In this document: one piece after another, positions 1 through 13,965 of the stretch | How the letters are laid out: each line of letters opens with the position of its first letter | Position numbering within the stretch: position 1 is the first letter of the stretch | DNA from: Chimaeribacter californicus | GTDB lineage: Bacteria; Pseudomonadota; Gammaproteobacteria; Enterobacterales; Enterobacteriaceae | Reading direction: 5' to 3' | NCBI RefSeq assembly: GCF_002858675.1 | Contig: NZ_PJZF01000010.1 | Location: 1 to 64,000, forward strand | Length of the DNA stretch: 64,000 nt | Notes under the pieces: generated by a model | Databases searched by the model: none | Seen by the model: only the letters and a program-made list of their open reading frames with translations | Told to the model about the DNA's origin: nothing | Position numbers and translations under genes: made by a program

Positions 1-243
<243 letters not shown>

Positions 244-256
244 TTAAACCCGAGAC

Positions 257-2380
<2,124 letters not shown>

Positions 2381-2407
2381 CTATCACTAGGACGTTCAAG
2401 TTCAGTT

Positions 2408-2446
2408 AACCCAAGCGGGTTGGCTTCTTGAAGCGCCCGCTTGGTT
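2408..2446 (-). other. Hairpin between rpsG and fusA
   Basis: Arms at 2408-2419 and 2436-2446 pair over 11 bp with one bulged C. There is no T run beside it, so it is more likely an mRNA stability, processing or translation-coupling element than a terminator. The function is inferred only. Confidence 0.5.
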
Positions 2447-2467
2447 AGCATAACTACGGCGTGGTGA

Positions 2468-3828
<1,361 letters not shown>

Positions 3829-3838
3829 CGGGTATCCG

Positions 3839-4198
3839 TCAAAAAGTCATTATTACGTCGTAACCGGCCAGCCGCTCACGCAATGCGTCCGGGGCCAGTA
3901 TGTCAGCGTCCAGTACCCAGGCAAGATCTACCGGCAGGCCACGCGCCTGAAGAGAGGCCTCGCACAGGTAGCACTGCTCCACATCATAAAGCGGCAGAAC
4001 GCCAAAGGTCGCGATGTAGTTGCGGGCCAGGATTTTTTCCGGGGCCTGATAAGGAAGCAGTTGCAGTACCCCATCGCCCACGAAAAATACCCCTACCTGC
4101 TCACTAAGGGCTGACGTCGCGAGCAGAGCATCCAGCCCCTCACGGCCGGCGGATGTGCCGTGCGGCCCTTGGGTGAAGACAAATGCCACACGTTTCAT
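3839..4198 (-). CDS. tusC: Sulfur relay subunit TusC
   Basis: TusC is the structural partner in the TusBCD sulfur-transfer complex used for tRNA 2-thiouridine synthesis. The product is 119 residues beginning [21 protein letters not shown], the usual length. An in-frame ATG four codons upstream (4210) overlaps the tusD stop, but the ATG at 4198 has GGAAGAG eight bases before it and matches the family N terminus, so I chose it. It is probably translationally coupled to tusD. Confidence 0.9.
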   Translation of the reverse strand: MKRVAFVFTQGPHGTSAGREGLDALLATSALSEQVGVFFVGDGVLQLLPYQAPEKILARNYIATFGVLPLYDVEQCYLCEASLQARGLPVDLAWVLDADILAPDALRERLAGYDVIMTF

Positions 4199-4209
4199 AT
4201 TCTCTTCCA

Positions 4210-4599
4210 TCAGAATTGCACCAGCCGGTCACAGCTCAGCGCCGCTTCTGCCAGCGCGCCCAGGCCGCTCAGGGTAAACCCCGCCTGCAGGTTAGCTTGC
4301 CCCAGAGAGAGTTGCTGCGCCTCATGCTCATCGGTAACGCCGCGACGCAGTGCGGCCGCCACACAGACGTTCAACGCCACCTGATGTTCTGCGCCCAGCC
4401 GCTGCCAGGCACGTACCAGGTCAAATTCGTCACCGGCAGGTGCCGTCAGCTGATTGGCATTCAGCACGCCTTCCCGGTAAAAAAAGACACTCTCCAGCCG
4501 GTGCCCTTCAGCCACCAGCGCCTGCGCAAACTGCCAGGCGGCACTGGCCTGCTGTGTACCGTAAGCCGGGCCGGTGACCAGTAAGGCATAACGCAGCAT
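4210..4599 (-). CDS. tusD: Sulfur relay subunit TusD
   Basis: TusD holds the sulfur-accepting cysteine of the TusBCD complex. The product is 129 residues beginning [19 protein letters not shown]. Cys79, in the motif [12 protein letters not shown], corresponds to the catalytic Cys78 of E. coli TusD. The ATG overlaps the yheO stop as ATGA, so translation is likely coupled. Confidence 0.93.
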   Translation of the reverse strand: MLRYALLVTGPAYGTQQASAAWQFAQALVAEGHRLESVFFYREGVLNANQLTAPAGDEFDLVRAWQRLGAEHQVALNVCVAAALRRGVTDEHEAQQLSLGQANLQAGFTLSGLGALAEAALSCDRLVQF

Positions 4600-5321
4600 C
4601 AGCGGTCGCTGCCCAGCAGGTCGCCGCTTTTAAACTGGCGGATATAAAGATAGACCGTATGTTTTGAGATATTGAGCCGGTCTGCCACCTGGTTGATAGC
4701 ATCCTTGATATCAAAAATCCCTTTTTCATACAGGTTCAGAACCACCTGCCGGTTTTTGGCGTTGTTGGAGACATTACGGTCAGCGTTAACTTCTTCAATA
4801 GTGAACTCCAGCGTCTGGGCGACCAGATCGTCTACTGACGAGGCGAAGTTGACTGAAGAGCCCACCTCCTGCGCCTCCGGCGGCATAAAGGTCTGCATAA
4901 TCTGGGAGAACGGCACATCCAGATTCATGTTGATGCACAACAAACCAATAACCCGCTGCTCATGGTTGCGGATGGCAATGGTCACCGATTTCATTAGTAC
5001 GCCGCTTTTTGCCCGGGTGAAATAGGCATTAGAGACGCTGCTGTCTGCGCCGGCCATGTCATGCAGCATGCGCAAGGCCAAATCGGTAATCGGCGATCCG
5101 ATTTTACGGCCGGTATGTTCGCCATTGGCGATTCTTACCGCTGAGCATTTCAAATCCTCCAGCGAGTGCAGGACAATTTCGCAATGCGAACCGATCAGCA
5201 TCGCCAGCCCATCCACTACGGCCTCATAGGATTTCAGAATTTCATAATCGGTGGCGGTAAAAGGGCGTTGTTCCAGCAGATCAAGGTCGCTGGTTTCGCC
5301 AGGTAAGAGCGAATTAGACAT
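4599..5321 (-). CDS. yheO: YheO-type PAS/HTH DNA-binding protein
   Basis: The product is 240 residues and very close to E. coli YheO along its length. It has an N-terminal PAS-like domain (about 25-145, with [17 protein letters not shown]) and a C-terminal helix-turn-helix (about 185-230, [20 protein letters not shown]). The family is annotated as transcriptional regulators with unknown ligand and targets. I chose the start [18 protein letters not shown] at 5321, which matches the E. coli N terminus and has AGAGGAT upstream. It heads the yheO-tusDCB run with a 1-nt overlap to tusD. Confidence 0.9.
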   Translation of the reverse strand: MSNSLLPGETSDLDLLEQRPFTATDYEILKSYEAVVDGLAMLIGSHCEIVLHSLEDLKCSAVRIANGEHTGRKIGSPITDLALRMLHDMAGADSSVSNAYFTRAKSGVLMKSVTIAIRNHEQRVIGLLCINMNLDVPFSQIMQTFMPPEAQEVGSSVNFASSVDDLVAQTLEFTIEEVNADRNVSNNAKNRQVVLNLYEKGIFDIKDAINQVADRLNISKHTVYLYIRQFKSGDLLGSDR

Positions 5322-5523
5322 CGGAGATACCATCCTCTGTGTAGAGAACCTGCCCGGCTTCCCGCCGGCAGGCTCATCACGCAATATCTTTAGGCCGTCA
5401 GTCTAGCAAATCTGCGGGAGTAACGACGCCGGAATTGCTAAAGACGTTATGCCTGTGGGCGAAAGGCGTCAAGTTATCCCCTTCAGCACAGCATGATGAG
5501 GTCTTCCGGCAGAAAAGAGACAT

Positions 5524-5554
5524 AAAAAAACCGCCGCCCGGAGGCAGCGGTTTT
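5524..5554 (-). terminator. Rho-independent terminator of fkpA
   Basis: On the minus strand a stem with arms AAAACCGC/GCGGTTTT is followed by a T run, 20-50 nt after the fkpA stop codon. Confidence 0.85.
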
Positions 5555-5574
5555 CAGGGGGAAAGCGGTGTAGT

Positions 5575-6426
5575 TTACTGCCCTTTGGCGCCCGATTCAG
5601 CGCCGTCGTCAGCAGGTTTTTCTGCTTTCGCATCGCTTTTTGGTGCTGCTTTCACATCCAGCAGTTCAACGTTAAACACCAGCGTCGAGTTAGCGGGGAT
5701 GCCCGGAACGCCGGTTTTACCGTAAGCCAGTTCCGGCGGGATGACCAGCGTGATCTTGCCGCCTTTTTTGATGTGTTTCAGGCCTTCAGTCCAGCCTGGG
5801 ATGACGCCGTCCAGACGGAAAGAGAGCGGCTCGCCACGGGTGTAGGAGTTATCGAACTCCGTACCGTCAGCCAGGGTGCCCTTGTAGTTCACCACTACGG
5901 TGTCGCTGTCTTTCGGCGCATCACCGGTACCTGGTTTCTCTACCTGATACAGCAGGCCGGATTCCGTTTTCTTCACGCCTTTCTCTTTGGCGAACTTATC
6001 GCGGTAGGCCTGGCCTTTGGCAGCATTTTCCTGCGCGTCTTTTTCCATCTTCGCCTGGGCGGAAGCTTTTACGCGTGCTTCAAACGCCTGCAGGGTTTGT
6101 TCGATTTCCTGATCAGAGAGCTTGCTCTTATCAGCAAACGCATCCTGCACACCGGAGATCAGCTGCTCTTTATCCAGCTTGATGCCCAGCTTCTCTTGCT
6201 CTTTCAGGGAGTTATCCATGTAACGGCCCAGGGATGCACCCAGCGCATACGCGGATTGCTGGTCTTCATTTTTGAAGGCGCTGTTGACGGCAGGCGCAGC
6301 GGCGGCGGCTGGTGCCGGCGCGGCGGTTTCTGCAGCTTTTGCCGTATCCGCCGCCATCACCTGGGTGGCGCTCAGTGCCATGGCCATTGTTGTTGCCAAC
6401 AAGGTTACATTAAAAAGTGATTTCAT
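5575..6426 (-). CDS. fkpA: Periplasmic FKBP-type peptidyl-prolyl isomerase and chaperone FkpA
   Basis: FkpA isomerises prolyl bonds and acts as a periplasmic chaperone for envelope proteins. The product is 283 residues, slightly longer than the E. coli 270. A signal peptide covers residues 1-25 (MKSLFNVTLLATTMAMALSA, cut after QVMA), followed by an Ala/Pro-rich linker. Next come the helical dimerisation domain (about 50-150) and the FKBP catalytic domain (about 160-265, with VVNYKGTLADGTEFDNSY and GWTEGL). The start at 6426 has GGAGAA six bases upstream; longer in-frame starts would bury the signal peptide. It is divergent from slyX. Confidence 0.95.
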   Translation of the reverse strand: MKSLFNVTLLATTMAMALSATQVMAADTAKAAETAAPAPAAAAAPAVNSAFKNEDQQSAYALGASLGRYMDNSLKEQEKLGIKLDKEQLISGVQDAFADKSKLSDQEIEQTLQAFEARVKASAQAKMEKDAQENAAKGQAYRDKFAKEKGVKKTESGLLYQVEKPGTGDAPKDSDTVVVNYKGTLADGTEFDNSYTRGEPLSFRLDGVIPGWTEGLKHIKKGGKITLVIPPELAYGKTGVPGIPANSTLVFNVELLDVKAAPKSDAKAEKPADDGAESGAKGQ

Positions 6427-6486
6427 CCATTTCTCCAATGGCTTAGGGGGAAAGCCCCAAGCAACGATTACAAAATTTCTCTGGCT

Positions 6487-6516
6487 ACTATAACTGCCTG
6501 CGCGACGGCAAAACAA
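6487..6516 (-). promoter_or_regulatory. Candidate promoter of fkpA
   Basis: On the minus strand TTGTTT and TATAGT lie 18 bp apart, about 60 bp before the fkpA start. E. coli fkpA also answers to the envelope-stress factor sigma-E; I looked for a GGAACTT/TCAAA pair and found no convincing one. Confidence 0.4.
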
Positions 6517-6693
6517 TCTCTATACTCACCAAATGCGTTATATTCCGACCCCCATTACATCAGGAAGTTTCGTTTCCGGCGAATTCCCCCGGTTACCGCG
6601 GTGCAAGACACCAGGCAATCTGCGGATAATGCAGGTAGAATCCTGCCCCTTACCCCGATCCGCCGGACCGGCGAATGACAGAGGACAGCAAGT

Positions 6694-6912
6694 ATGGATC
6701 AGAACGCCTTCGAACAACGGTTGGAGATGCTGGAAAGCCGCCTGGCCTTTCAGGAAGTGACGATCGAGGAGCTGAATCTGATTGTGACAGAACACCAGCT
6801 TGAGATGAGTAAATTGCAGGACCGTTTGCGCCTGTTAACGGACAAATTGCGCGCCGCGCAGCCTTCAGCGATTGCCCATCCTTCAGAAGAGACCCCGCCG
6901 CCGCACTATTAA
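6694..6912 (+). CDS. slyX: SlyX family coiled-coil protein
   Basis: The product is 72 residues, [20 protein letters not shown] onwards. A heptad-like coiled coil spans roughly residues 5-50 and the tail is Pro-rich, ending [11 protein letters not shown]. The molecular role of the family is unknown; the gene is conserved beside slyD, as here. AGAGGA lies about 10 bases before the ATG. Confidence 0.9.
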   Translation: MDQNAFEQRLEMLESRLAFQEVTIEELNLIVTEHQLEMSKLQDRLRLLTDKLRAAQPSAIAHPSEETPPPHY

Positions 6913-6992
6913 TCAGTGGGTGATGTGCGTAATAAGTCAGTGAAGCACAGATAGCAGCGAATCACGCGGGGAAAACGTCAGATTCAGGAAAT

Positions 6993-7021
6993 AAAAAAGG
7001 CTGCCTCAGGCAGCCTTTTTT
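6993..7021. terminator. Bidirectional terminator between slyX and slyD
   Basis: The sequence AAAAAAGGCTGCC TCAGGCAGCCTTTTTT forms a G/C-rich stem flanked by A and T runs, so it can stop both convergent transcripts. Confidence 0.9.
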
Positions 7022-7032
7022 GATGCATCCGC

Positions 7033-7620
7033 TTAGTGGCAGCCGCAACCGCCGTTACCGCATCCGCCTTTACCATGATCGTGACCGTGGTCGTGATCGT
7101 GGTCATGGCCGCCGCAGCAGCCGTCGCCATGGTCATGGCCGTGATGATGGTCGTGCTCGCCGTGAACGTGGCCGTGGGCCAGCTCTTCTTCAGTCGCTTC
7201 ACGAATCGCCACCACTTCAACGTTGAAGTTCAGGTTCTGACCGGCCAGCATATGGTTGCCGTCAACGGTCACGTGGTCGTCTTCCACATCCGTGATTTCA
7301 ACCGGCACCTGACCCTGATCGGTATCCGCCATGAAGCGCATGCCAACCTGCAGCTCGTCAACGCCCATGAAGACGTCTTTCGGTACACGCTGCACCAGGT
7401 TTTCGTCATAGTTACCGTAGGCCTCGTTCGCGCCGACATGTACGTCGAAACGATCGCCGACGTCATGACCTTCCAGCGCGTTTTCCAGACCTGCGATCAG
7501 GGAACCGTGACCGTGCAGATAGTCCAGCGGCGCACTCACCGGAGACTCATCAACCAACACACCGTCTTCTGTACGTACCTGGTAAGCCAGGCTGACCACC
7601 AGGTCTTTTGCAACTTTCAT
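7033..7620 (-). CDS. slyD: FKBP-type isomerase and metallochaperone SlyD
   Basis: SlyD is a cytoplasmic prolyl isomerase and chaperone that also supplies nickel to hydrogenase maturation. The product is 195 residues. The FKBP domain (1-70 and 125-146) is split by an insert-in-flap chaperone domain (about 75-125). The tail from about 148 is packed with His, Asp, Gly and Cys (HGHVHGEHDHHHGHDHG, then GKGGCGNGGCGCH), the metal-binding region that is also long in E. coli. The repetitive tail gives apparent open frames on the other strand, which are shadows. Confidence 0.96.
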   Translation of the reverse strand: MKVAKDLVVSLAYQVRTEDGVLVDESPVSAPLDYLHGHGSLIAGLENALEGHDVGDRFDVHVGANEAYGNYDENLVQRVPKDVFMGVDELQVGMRFMADTDQGQVPVEITDVEDDHVTVDGNHMLAGQNLNFNVEVVAIREATEEELAHGHVHGEHDHHHGHDHGDGCCGGHDHDHDHGHDHGKGGCGNGGCGCH

Positions 7621-7693
7621 GATATCTCCTACCGTTGGAAAGCAAATTGGCGCAGATTGTAGCGGAAATCTGCGGCGCTGTACTCATCAGCAT

Positions 7694-7715
7694 AAAAAAA
7701 CGCGTCGCGACACGC
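7694..7715 (-). terminator. Terminator of the kefG-kefB-yheV transcript
   Basis: On the minus strand a short G/C-rich stem that overlaps the yheV stop codon is followed by seven T residues. Confidence 0.55.
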
Positions 7716-7918
7716 TACTCAGGATGGAAAATACCGATGACCTGCTCCTGAGGGCGCACATGCTGCTTAACCTGTTCTTCAGTCTGGCGCTGATGATGGC
7801 CGCACTTCACACACTCCACCACTTCCACCTGATCCTCGCGCCATAACATCAGGCTGTCCAGCGCCTTGCACTGCGGGCAAACGGCCCCGGCAATGAAACG
7901 CTTACGTGTTGCTGACAT
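7715..7918 (-). CDS. yheV: YheV family zinc-ribbon protein
   Basis: The product is 67 residues beginning MSATRKRFIAGAVCPQCKAL. It has two Cys pairs, CPQC and CVKC, about 22 residues apart, which is the pattern of a zinc ribbon. The family has no known function but is conserved next to kefB. I chose the start at 7918 because it matches E. coli and has GGAG upstream. Confidence 0.88.
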   Translation of the reverse strand: MSATRKRFIAGAVCPQCKALDSLMLWREDQVEVVECVKCGHHQRQTEEQVKQHVRPQEQVIGIFHPE

Positions 7919-8081
7919 GCTGTTGACTCCAGAATGAACCGCCATGCCCGGTCTGACTGAGCAGAGGCACCACGGCCGGAAAAAGGTTCTTTCCAATGAA
8001 ATAAAGCACCGGACGCCACGCCCGGCGCTTCGCACTGACTACCAGTCTAGAACGGATAGGCGCACACCTCAATCCGTGCGG

Positions 8082-9890
8082 CTATTCATGTTCATCCCAG
8101 CCGTCCAGCCGGCGGCGCTCATTGTGCATTTCACGCTCGAAAATATCCTCCAGTTCGCGCCGCGCTTCACGGATGCGGGAGATCTGCGCCACCTCGCCCT
8201 GTCGCTGCGGCACCAGCTCGCGCAACATCCGCATATCCAGCCGCCGGAAGTGCTGTTGAGCGCGGTAGGCCTGGTGCGGGTGCATCCCTAAGGTGGTCAG
8301 CGCCTTGCGGCCCAGCTCCAGCGCGCTGGAAAAGGTTTCGCGCGAGAAATTGGCCACCCCGGCCTGTAACAGCTCATGCGCTTCCACACGGCCGCGCGCC
8401 CGCGCCAGAATCTCCAGGTCAGGAAAATACTGCTGGCATAAGCGCACGATCGCCATGGTGTCTTCCGGATCGTTACAGGTGATCACAATTGAGCGCGCCT
8501 TCTCTGCACCGGCGGCGCGCAGCAGCTCCAGTTCGGTGGCATCACCGTAGTAGACGTGATAGCCGTAGCTGCGCATCAGGCTGACGGCGCTGATGTCCCG
8601 CTCCAGCACGGTAATGCGCATCTTATTGGCGATCAGCAACCGGCCAATCACCTGACCAAAACGCCCAAAGCCCACCACAATCACCTGGGGATCGTCATCT
8701 TCCACATGATGTTGTTCATCCTGCTCCTCTTGCGCGTTATAGCGCCGCGCCAGCAGGCGATCGATATTCTGCATCAGCAGCGGCGTGGTCATCATCGACA
8801 GCGTCACCACCACCAGCAGCAGCGCCAGTTGGTCTGATGAAATCACCCGCTGCGCGGCGGCGGCGGAGAAGAGCACAAATGCGAACTCCCCGCCCTGGCT
8901 TAGCACACCGGCAAACTGCAGCCTCACAGAGCGGCCGAGGCCAAAGCCCCGCGCCAGCCCATACAGGATGCTGCTTTTTACCAGCACCAGCACCGCGACG
9001 CCGATCAGCACCTGCACCACATGGGTGTAAAGCACCCCCAGATTGAGCGCCATCCCCACCGAGATAAAGAACAGCCCCAGCAGAAGCCCTTTGAAGGGTT
9101 CAATGGCAATCTCCAGCTCATGCTGGTATTCGCTCTCTGCCAGCAAAACCCCGGCGATGAAAGTCCCCAGCGCCATGGAGAAGCCGAGCGCATCCATAAA
9201 CAGCGCGGCGCCCAGCACCGTCAGCAATGCCGCAGCGGTGAACACTTCGCGCACCCTGGCGGCCACAATAAACCGCAGCAAAGGCCGCAGCAGGTAACGC
9301 CCGCCAATCAGCATGCCGCCGAACGCGGCAATTTTCATGGCGATCCGGCTCCAGTCGTTGTCCCCCTCCCCGGCGCCGGCCAGCAGGGGAATCAGCGCCA
9401 GCGCCGGGATCACCGCCATATCCTGGAACAGCAGCACCGAGAAGCCGAGCTGGCCGCCCTCGTTGCGCTTCATGCCTTTGTCCTGCATCAGCTGCAACGC
9501 CATCGCAGTGGAAGACATGGCGAGCCCGATACCGCCAATCACCGCGGCCTGCCAGGCAAAATGGGTAAGATAGAGCAGCACACCGAGCACCGCCGCCGTC
9601 AGCAGCACCTGCCCGGCCCCGACGCCAAAAATAGATCGCCGCAGTTGCCAGAGTTTGGACGGGTTCAGTTCCAGCCCGATGATAAACATCAGAAACACTA
9701 CGCCCAGTTCGGAAAAGTGCAGGATCTCCTCGACATCGCGAATCACCCCCACGCCCCACGGGCCGATGGCAATGCCCGCCACCAGATACCCCAGCACCGC
9801 GCCGATGCCCAACCGCTGGGCAATCGGCACGGCCACTACGGCGGCAAACAGGAAAATCAGCGCCGCTGTCAGTACATCCGATCCTTCCAT
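8082..9890 (-). CDS. kefB: Glutathione-regulated K+/H+ efflux transporter KefB
   Basis: KefB lets K+ out in exchange for protons when glutathione adducts bind, acidifying the cytoplasm to protect against electrophiles such as methylglyoxal. The product is 602 residues. A CPA2 exchanger domain with about 12 membrane segments fills residues 1-380 ([15 protein letters not shown] and [18 protein letters not shown] are visible). A cytoplasmic RCK domain starts near 400 with the dinucleotide loop [13 protein letters not shown]. Its ATG directly abuts the kefG stop codon (TAA then ATG), so the two are translated from one message. Confidence 0.96.
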   Translation of the reverse strand: MEGSDVLTAALIFLFAAVVAVPIAQRLGIGAVLGYLVAGIAIGPWGVGVIRDVEEILHFSELGVVFLMFIIGLELNPSKLWQLRRSIFGVGAGQVLLTAAVLGVLLYLTHFAWQAAVIGGIGLAMSSTAMALQLMQDKGMKRNEGGQLGFSVLLFQDMAVIPALALIPLLAGAGEGDNDWSRIAMKIAAFGGMLIGGRYLLRPLLRFIVAARVREVFTAAALLTVLGAALFMDALGFSMALGTFIAGVLLAESEYQHELEIAIEPFKGLLLGLFFISVGMALNLGVLYTHVVQVLIGVAVLVLVKSSILYGLARGFGLGRSVRLQFAGVLSQGGEFAFVLFSAAAAQRVISSDQLALLLVVVTLSMMTTPLLMQNIDRLLARRYNAQEEQDEQHHVEDDDPQVIVVGFGRFGQVIGRLLIANKMRITVLERDISAVSLMRSYGYHVYYGDATELELLRAAGAEKARSIVITCNDPEDTMAIVRLCQQYFPDLEILARARGRVEAHELLQAGVANFSRETFSSALELGRKALTTLGMHPHQAYRAQQHFRRLDMRMLRELVPQRQGEVAQISRIREARRELEDIFEREMHNERRRLDGWDEHE

Positions 9891-10445
9891 TTAACGTCCT
9901 CCCTGCGGCAGCGGCGATCGCAGCCAGTCGGCATAGGCACTGGCATAGTTGGCCAGCACATCCGGCGGCTGCCGGCGTGCCCAGTACACCACCATCGGTG
10001 ACAGCCAGTGCATGCGGCACATCGCCGCGGTAAGTTCAAACGGCCGCAAAATGTCTGACATCGGGCAGCGGTTATAGCCCTGTTCGGCATACGCGCCCTC
10101 CGGCTCCCCGGTAGTAATCACCGTGCGCCAGTATTTGCCGTTCAGCGCGTTGCCGCCTGCCCCGCTGGCGAACCCCCGCTCCAGCACGCGGTCCATCCAC
10201 TCTTTCAGCAGGGCCGGGCAACTATAGGTATAGAGGGGATGCTGGAAGACGATAACGCTATGTTCGCGCAACAGCTGCTGTTCGTGATGGATATCAATAA
10301 AGAAATCGGGATAGTGCGCGTAGAGATCGTGCACGGTGACATGCCCGAGCTGCCGGGCCGGTGCCAGCAGAATGCGGTTGGCTACCGAGTCCTGGGATTC
10401 CGGGTGGGCGTAGAGCAGCAAAACCTTGGGCGGCTGCGACATCAT
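9891..10445 (-). CDS. kefG: KefB ancillary NAD(P)H-dependent oxidoreductase KefG
   Basis: KefG is a flavodoxin-fold quinone-reductase-like subunit needed for full KefB activity. The product is 184 residues beginning [20 protein letters not shown], with [19 protein letters not shown] and [10 protein letters not shown] typical of the family. Two ATG codons lie in tandem (10445 and 10442); GGAGG is better spaced for the second, so the mature start may be one residue shorter. Confidence 0.94.
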   Translation of the reverse strand: MMSQPPKVLLLYAHPESQDSVANRILLAPARQLGHVTVHDLYAHYPDFFIDIHHEQQLLREHSVIVFQHPLYTYSCPALLKEWMDRVLERGFASGAGGNALNGKYWRTVITTGEPEGAYAEQGYNRCPMSDILRPFELTAAMCRMHWLSPMVVYWARRQPPDVLANYASAYADWLRSPLPQGGR

Positions 10446-10587
10446 TCCCTCCAAAGCGTCGTCAGGGTGCGGATTTTCCGTTACCATGCTCCGCAAGATT
10501 AAATCAGGACGCCTGGCGTCTGGTTACCACGTATCGTGGTCAGCTTACCGGTCGTTAATTTAACATATTCTGAACATACGGCGCTTT

Positions 10588-12492
10588 ATGATTGTTTTCT
10601 CCTCGCTTCAAATACGACGCGGTACCCGGGTTCTGCTGGACAACGCCACCGCAACAGTGAATCCAGGCCAAAAAGTCGGGCTGGTTGGTAAAAACGGCTG
10701 TGGTAAATCTACCCTGCTTTCGTTGCTGAAAAGTGAAATGAGTGCCGATGCCGGCAGCGTGACGTTCCCCGGCAACTGGGCGCTGGCGTGGGTGAACCAG
10801 GAGACGCCGGCGCTGGATGTCCCGGCGCTGGAGTATGTGATTGACGGCGACCGCGAGTTCCGCCAGTTAGAAGCGGAACTGGCCCACGCCAATGAGCGCA
10901 ATGACGGCAATGCGATTGCGCTGGTCCACGGCAAACTGGACGCCATCCAGGCCTGGACGATCCAGTCGCGCGCCTCCAGCCTGCTGCACGGGCTGGGCTT
11001 CTCCCAGAGCCAGCTTCAGCAACCGGTAAAAGATTTCTCCGGTGGCTGGCGGATGCGCCTGAACCTGGCGCAGGCGCTGGTGTGCCGCTCTGATCTGCTG
11101 CTGCTGGACGAACCCACCAACCACCTGGATCTCGACGCGGTGATCTGGCTGGAGAAGTGGCTGAAGAGTTACCCCGGCACGCTGCTGCTGATCTCACACG
11201 ACCGGGATTTCCTCGATCCGATCGTCGACAAGATCCTGCACATTGAGCAGCAGGCGCTGAACGAATATACCGGTAACTACTCCTCGTTTGAACGCCAGCG
11301 CGCCACCAAGCTGGCCCAGCAACAGTCGCTCTATCAGAGCCAGCAGGAGAAAGTCGCGCATCTGCAAAGCTACATTGACCGTTTCCGCGCCCAGGCCACC
11401 AAGGCCAAACAGGCGCAGAGCCGCATCAAGATGCTGGAGCGCATGGAGCTGATCGCCCCGGCGCATGTGGATAACCCCTTCCACTTCAGTTTCCGCGCAC
11501 CGGAGAGCCTGCCTGACCCATTACTGCGCATGGAAAAAGTCAGTGCCGGTTATGGCGAGCGCACCATCCTGGACTCGATCAAGCTGAACCTGGTGCCCGG
11601 CTCGCGTATTGGCCTGTTAGGCCGTAACGGTGCCGGTAAATCGACGCTGATCAAGCTGCTGGCCGGCACGTTGCAACCGCAACAGGGCGAAATCGGGCTG
11701 GCGAAAGGGGTGAAGCTGGGTTATTTCGCCCAGCACCAACTGGAGTTCCTGCGCGCTGATGAGTCGCCGCTTCAGCACCTGAGCCGGCTGGCCCCGCGTG
11801 AACTGGAACAGCAGTTGCGGGATTACCTTGGCGGCTTCGGCTTCCAGGGCGATCAGGTCACCGACAAAACCGAGCGCTTCTCCGGCGGCGAAAAAGCGCG
11901 GCTGGTGCTGGCGCTGATTGTCTGGCAGCGCCCTAACCTGCTGCTGCTCGACGAACCCACCAACCACCTCGATCTCGATATGCGTCAGGCGTTGACGGAA
12001 GCGCTGATCGATTTCGAAGGTGCGCTGGTGGTGGTCTCGCACGACCGGCACTTGTTACGCTCCACCACGGACGATCTCTATCTGGTGCATGGCGGCAAGG
12101 TTGAGCAGTTCGACGGCGATCTGGAAGATTACCAGCAGTGGCTGGTGGATCTGCAACGCCAGGAGAGTCAGCAGGACGCGCCGTCCAAAGAGGCCGGCAG
12201 CAACAGCGCGCAGGCGCGCAAAGACCAGAAACGCCGTGCGGCCGAGCTGCGCAGCCAGACGCAACCCCTGCGTAAAAAATTGCTGCAACTGGAAAAGCAG
12301 ATGGAGAAACTGGGCGCGGAGCTGGCCACTGCGGAGACGTTACTGGGCGACACCGCCCTCTATGACCCAAGCCGCAAAGCCGATCTTACTGCCTGCCTGC
12401 AAACCCAGGCGCAGGCAAAATCTGCGCTGGAAGAGGCGGAGATGGCCTGGCTGGAGATTCAGGAGCAGCTTGAGCAGTTTGACGCGGAGTAA
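10588..12492 (+). CDS. yheS: ABC-F family ATPase YheS
   Basis: This is a soluble ABC-F protein with two ATPase cassettes and no membrane part. ABC-F proteins bind the ribosomal E site and ease stalled translation. The product is 634 residues. Cassette 1 has GKNGCGKST near residue 35 and LLLDEPTNHLDLD; the linker is near 250-300. Cassette 2 has GRNGAGKST near 350, the signature FSGGEKARL, and a second LLLDEPTNHLDLD. A charged coiled-coil C terminus follows. No strong Shine-Dalgarno is seen before the ATG. A terminator follows the stop. Confidence 0.95.
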   Translation: MIVFSSLQIRRGTRVLLDNATATVNPGQKVGLVGKNGCGKSTLLSLLKSEMSADAGSVTFPGNWALAWVNQETPALDVPALEYVIDGDREFRQLEAELAHANERNDGNAIALVHGKLDAIQAWTIQSRASSLLHGLGFSQSQLQQPVKDFSGGWRMRLNLAQALVCRSDLLLLDEPTNHLDLDAVIWLEKWLKSYPGTLLLISHDRDFLDPIVDKILHIEQQALNEYTGNYSSFERQRATKLAQQQSLYQSQQEKVAHLQSYIDRFRAQATKAKQAQSRIKMLERMELIAPAHVDNPFHFSFRAPESLPDPLLRMEKVSAGYGERTILDSIKLNLVPGSRIGLLGRNGAGKSTLIKLLAGTLQPQQGEIGLAKGVKLGYFAQHQLEFLRADESPLQHLSRLAPRELEQQLRDYLGGFGFQGDQVTDKTERFSGGEKARLVLALIVWQRPNLLLLDEPTNHLDLDMRQALTEALIDFEGALVVVSHDRHLLRSTTDDLYLVHGGKVEQFDGDLEDYQQWLVDLQRQESQQDAPSKEAGSNSAQARKDQKRRAAELRSQTQPLRKKLLQLEKQMEKLGAELATAETLLGDTALYDPSRKADLTACLQTQAQAKSALEEAEMAWLEIQEQLEQFDAE

Positions 12493-12512
12493 CCGACGCG
12501 GATGCAGACAGA

Positions 12513-12539
12513 AAAGCCCGGCCATGCCGGGCTTTTTTA
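12513..12539 (+). terminator. Terminator after yheS
   Basis: AAAAGCCCGGC ATGCCGGGCTTTTTT forms a perfect G/C stem with a T run, 20 nt past the yheS stop. Confidence 0.92.
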
Positions 12540-12713
12540 TGTGCGCTTCAGCCCGCTACCCAGAGACGCCCCGCCATCAGCTGAAATAGACGCCGTTACA
12601 CGACGCAGGCGCGCCGGACGCTGCGGTTGTACGATATGATAAACATTATCAGGCTATAGTGTTTACCTGATATGACCCCTTGCCGCCCCAGCTGATAAAG
12701 AAAAAGACACGCT

Positions 12714-13697
12714 ATGCATGAAACCTTTCAGGCGATGCGCGGTGCCCGTAACCCGCACCTGCAAACGCTGCTACCCCGGCTTTACCGGCGGCGGGCAATG
12801 CTTACGCCGCACTGGCAACGGCTGGAATTGCCGGACGGCGATTTCGTCGATCTCGCCTGGAGCGAGCCACCGGCACAGGCCGCGCACAAGCCGCGGGTGG
12901 TGCTGTTCCACGGTCTGGAAGGCAACTTCTACAGCCCTTATGCGCATGGTCTGCTGCATGTCTGGCAACAGCGCGGCTGGCTGGGGGTGGTGATGCACTT
13001 TCGCGGGTGCAGCGGTGAAGCTAACCGCCAGAGGCGCATCTACCATTCCGGCGAGACAGAAGACGCCCGTTTCTTCCTGCGCTGGCTGGAGGAGACGCAC
13101 GGCCGTGTACCGACGGCGGCGGTCGGCATCTCGCTGGGCGGCAACATGCTGGCCTGTTACCTGGGTGAAGAGGCGGAGCGCGCGCGGCTCTGTGCGGCGG
13201 TAATCGTCTCTGCGCCGCTGATGCTGGAGCCCTGCTCGCAAAAACTGGAGCAAGGCTTTTCGCGCGTCTACCAGCGTTACCTGCTCGACCAGCTGAAACG
13301 CAATGCCGCGCGGAAATTGCAGGCCTACCCCGACACGCTGCCGGTCAACCTCCAGCAGTTGAAAGGAATGAAACGCCTGCGCGATTTTGATGATGCCATT
13401 ACCGCCCGCGCCCACGGTTTCCATAACGCGCTGGATTACTACCGCCGGTGCAGTGCCATGCCGCTGCTGCCGCGCATCACCACGCCCCTGCTGATTATTC
13501 ACGCCAGGGACGATCCTTTTATGACTGACGCCGTGATCCCGGATGCCGCTCACCTGCCGGCCAATGTGGAATACCAGCTCACGGAGCACGGCGGCCATGT
13601 GGGTTTTGTCAGCGGCAGTTTTAAGCGGCCGCAAATGTGGCTGGAACAGCGGATCCCCGCCTGGCTGGCCCCCTATTTACTGGAGCCTGAAACATGA
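12714..13697 (+). CDS. yheT: Alpha/beta hydrolase YheT
   Basis: This is a hydrolase of the EMB8/YheT family, with unknown natural substrate. The product is 327 residues, a little shorter at the N terminus than E. coli. Expected triad members are visible: the nucleophile Ser in [16 protein letters not shown], Asp in [10 protein letters not shown] and His in TEHGGHVGF. The oxyanion region VLFHGLEG is present. The 3' end overlaps yheU as ATGA. The upstream gap contains two short dyads around 12635-12680 (GATAA/TTATC and TATCAGG/CCTGATA). Confidence 0.92.
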   Translation: MHETFQAMRGARNPHLQTLLPRLYRRRAMLTPHWQRLELPDGDFVDLAWSEPPAQAAHKPRVVLFHGLEGNFYSPYAHGLLHVWQQRGWLGVVMHFRGCSGEANRQRRIYHSGETEDARFFLRWLEETHGRVPTAAVGISLGGNMLACYLGEEAERARLCAAVIVSAPLMLEPCSQKLEQGFSRVYQRYLLDQLKRNAARKLQAYPDTLPVNLQQLKGMKRLRDFDDAITARAHGFHNALDYYRRCSAMPLLPRITTPLLIIHARDDPFMTDAVIPDAAHLPANVEYQLTEHGGHVGFVSGSFKRPQMWLEQRIPAWLAPYLLEPET

Positions 13698-13930
13698 TTA
13701 TTCCCTGGAAAGATCTCGACAGCGAAACGCTGGATAACCTGATTGAAGCCTTTGTGCTGCGGGAAGGCACCGATTATGGCGAGCATGAACGCACCCTGAC
13801 GCAGAAAGTAGAGGATGTGCGCCGCCAGCTGAAAAGCGGTGAGGTGGTGCTGGTTTGGTCTGAACTGCATGAGTCGGTCAATATCATGCCGCGCGGCCAG
13901 TTCCGGGGCGATACACAAGAACAGGGCTGA
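13694..13930 (+). CDS. yheU: YheU family small protein
   Basis: The product is 78 residues, [20 protein letters not shown] onwards, of the UPF0270/YheU family. The family function is unknown. It is acidic and probably a small helical domain. Its ATG lies inside the yheT stop (ATGA), so the two are translationally coupled. Confidence 0.9.
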   Translation: MIIPWKDLDSETLDNLIEAFVLREGTDYGEHERTLTQKVEDVRRQLKSGEVVLVWSELHESVNIMPRGQFRGDTQEQG

Positions 13931-13965
13931 CGTCATACGGTGGCCTGCCGCCACTGGCTGCATGC

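Noticed and set aside
7020-7170. Repeat array or CRISPR in the slyD end
   Set aside because: The repetition comes from His/Asp/Gly codons of the metal-binding tail; there are no regular spacers.
9021-10001. 326-codon open frame on the plus strand
   Set aside because: It is antisense to kefB and kefG and rich in His/Gln/Arg; no family resemblance.
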